The notes under the pieces were generated by a model. It searched no databases and was not told the origin of the DNA. It saw only the letters and a list, made by a program, of their open reading frames with translations. This document shows, in pieces, positions 63,086 to 64,000 of a stretch of 64,000 bases of DNA (position 1 is its first letter; each line of letters starts with the position of its first letter). Source of the stretch: Cercospora beticola (taxonomy: Eukaryota > Ascomycota > Dothideomycetes > Mycosphaerellales > Mycosphaerellaceae); contig NC_088935.1 in the NCBI RefSeq assembly GCF_033473495.1, positions 4,836,001 through 4,900,000 of the forward strand. The letters run 5' to 3'. A program made the translations under genes and the position numbers.

Positions 63086-64000
63086 CTACGCCCATTTGCC
63101 AAGCACACCCATCAAAACCATACCAGTGATAAGAGCGAATCCTGCACCCAGCGTCTTAATGAGACCGCTAGTCAGCAGCTCGCCACCCTCGATGACCCAG
63201 TCGCGAGCCCACATATCCACAACACCGACCCAAACCAAGACACCAGCTGACAACGCATCGAGCGTGCCGAAAGTAATAACAGTCGCTGGGTTGTTGCCGT
63301 TGAAAGTGTTGAGAACTCCAATACCGATTGCCATACCGATCGGAGTGATGAGGGCGAACGCCAGTCCCATGAGAAATTTGGTCGGGAAGATCGCGCCTGG
63401 AAGAAGAGCGATACGTGCTCCCAATGCCAAACCTTCGAAAAATTGATGGAAGACAATGACGACCAAAAGGGTACGGTAGAATGAATCACCAGCGACAACG
63501 AGCGTCAGACCGATCAAGACGGAATGGAAAATGATTCCTGCTTCCATGACGCCGACGGAAAGTGGATTATTTGACGCTCCTCCGTGATGGTGATCCATGG
63601 CGAGGAAAGCATCGCGATTCTCTCCGGTTGATGAGCCTTCGGGAGAGTGCTCGCCTTTACCGCGGACGTTAGCCGTGTGTGCTGGAAGTTCTCCACCTGA
63701 TGGTTGACGTGAGGTGACGAAGCGGGTTCCAATGTATTCGATCAAGAAGCAGATGAAGATACCGGCCATGACGACCGCGGAAGTCGTTGCTTCGTAGCCG
63801 AGCTCGCCGATACATTCGTTGGAGAACATTAGGTCGGCGTGAGTGTACAACTAGATCCAAAGTCAGCGATTGTTATGATGAGGGGCACAGAGAAGCTTAC
63901 GTGAATGAACGCCGTGGAGATAATGATTCCGGTACCGAATTGCTTGATGATCATCAAGATGTTGTAGCTGACGGCGGAGTTCCTGATGAATGGGATCTTG
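63086..64000 (-). CDS. ZIP-family zinc/iron transporter (5' part outside window)
   Basis: The last two exons are visible: at least 64000-63901, then 63850-63086, joined over a 50-base intron (GTAAGC donor, CTAG acceptor), reading GTGIIISTAFIH-LYTHADLMF. About 288 residues are visible. The paired metal-site helices are clear: EAGIIFHSVLIGLTLVVAG and VVIVFHQFFEGLALGARI (the HxxxE of ZIP helix V). Before them lies a His-containing variable loop with MDHHHGG. The C-terminal helices end at LITGMVLMGVLGKWA. It imports Zn2+ or Fe2+ into the cytosol, probably at the plasma membrane. The N-terminal helices lie beyond the window. Confidence 0.9.

Overview
This window is nuclear DNA from a filamentous ascomycete (Pezizomycotina). 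The signs are compact protein genes with short introns of about 50-75 bases, GT(A/G)NGT donors and CTAAC/CTGAC branch sites. The gene content also fits: a Zn2Cys6 regulator, a 7TM-RGS receptor, a GtaA-type glutaminase, JIP5, SAM37 and a branchpoint-bridging protein. A Dothideomycete is my best guess, but that is inference. I saw no tRNA, rRNA, CRISPR array, origin or bacterial-style operon. Exon borders were worked out by hand from splice signals and reading phase.

Layout. 0-6 kb: SAM37 (cut by the window edge), a REX4-like exonuclease and a small helical protein, then about 2.3 kb without a clear gene. 6-18 kb: a Zn2Cys6 regulator, a hAT-type MITE, a 7TM-RGS receptor, a DHCR24-like FAD reductase, the WD40 protein JIP5 and a carotenoid cleavage oxygenase. 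18-28 kb: a GH36 (raffinose synthase/SIP-like) protein, a small unknown, the branchpoint-bridging protein BBP/SF1 and a kelch-BTB (Ral2-like) protein. 30-41 kb: 1-Cys peroxiredoxin, a DUF6914-like protein, an MFS drug transporter, an SPK-rich basic nuclear protein, secreted glutaminase A and an OXNAD1-like flavin reductase with a 14-nt exon. 42-49 kb: two tandem CorA-like paralogs and pyruvate kinase. 50-57 kb: an intronless 2,429-codon ORF that I cannot assign to any family. 57-64 kb: glutaminyl cyclase, a mitochondrial membrane protein, two small unknowns and the 3' part of a ZIP transporter.

Most genes are unrelated housekeeping or accessory functions, and I see no biosynthetic gene cluster. 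The most unusual items are: (1) the giant low-complexity coiled-coil ORF, with two WW-like modules and several in-frame minisatellites; (2) the single intron of BBP, the protein that reads the branch site, which holds six CTAAC branch-site cores; (3) a 245-bp MITE with 8-bp target-site duplications; (4) a 14-nt microexon.
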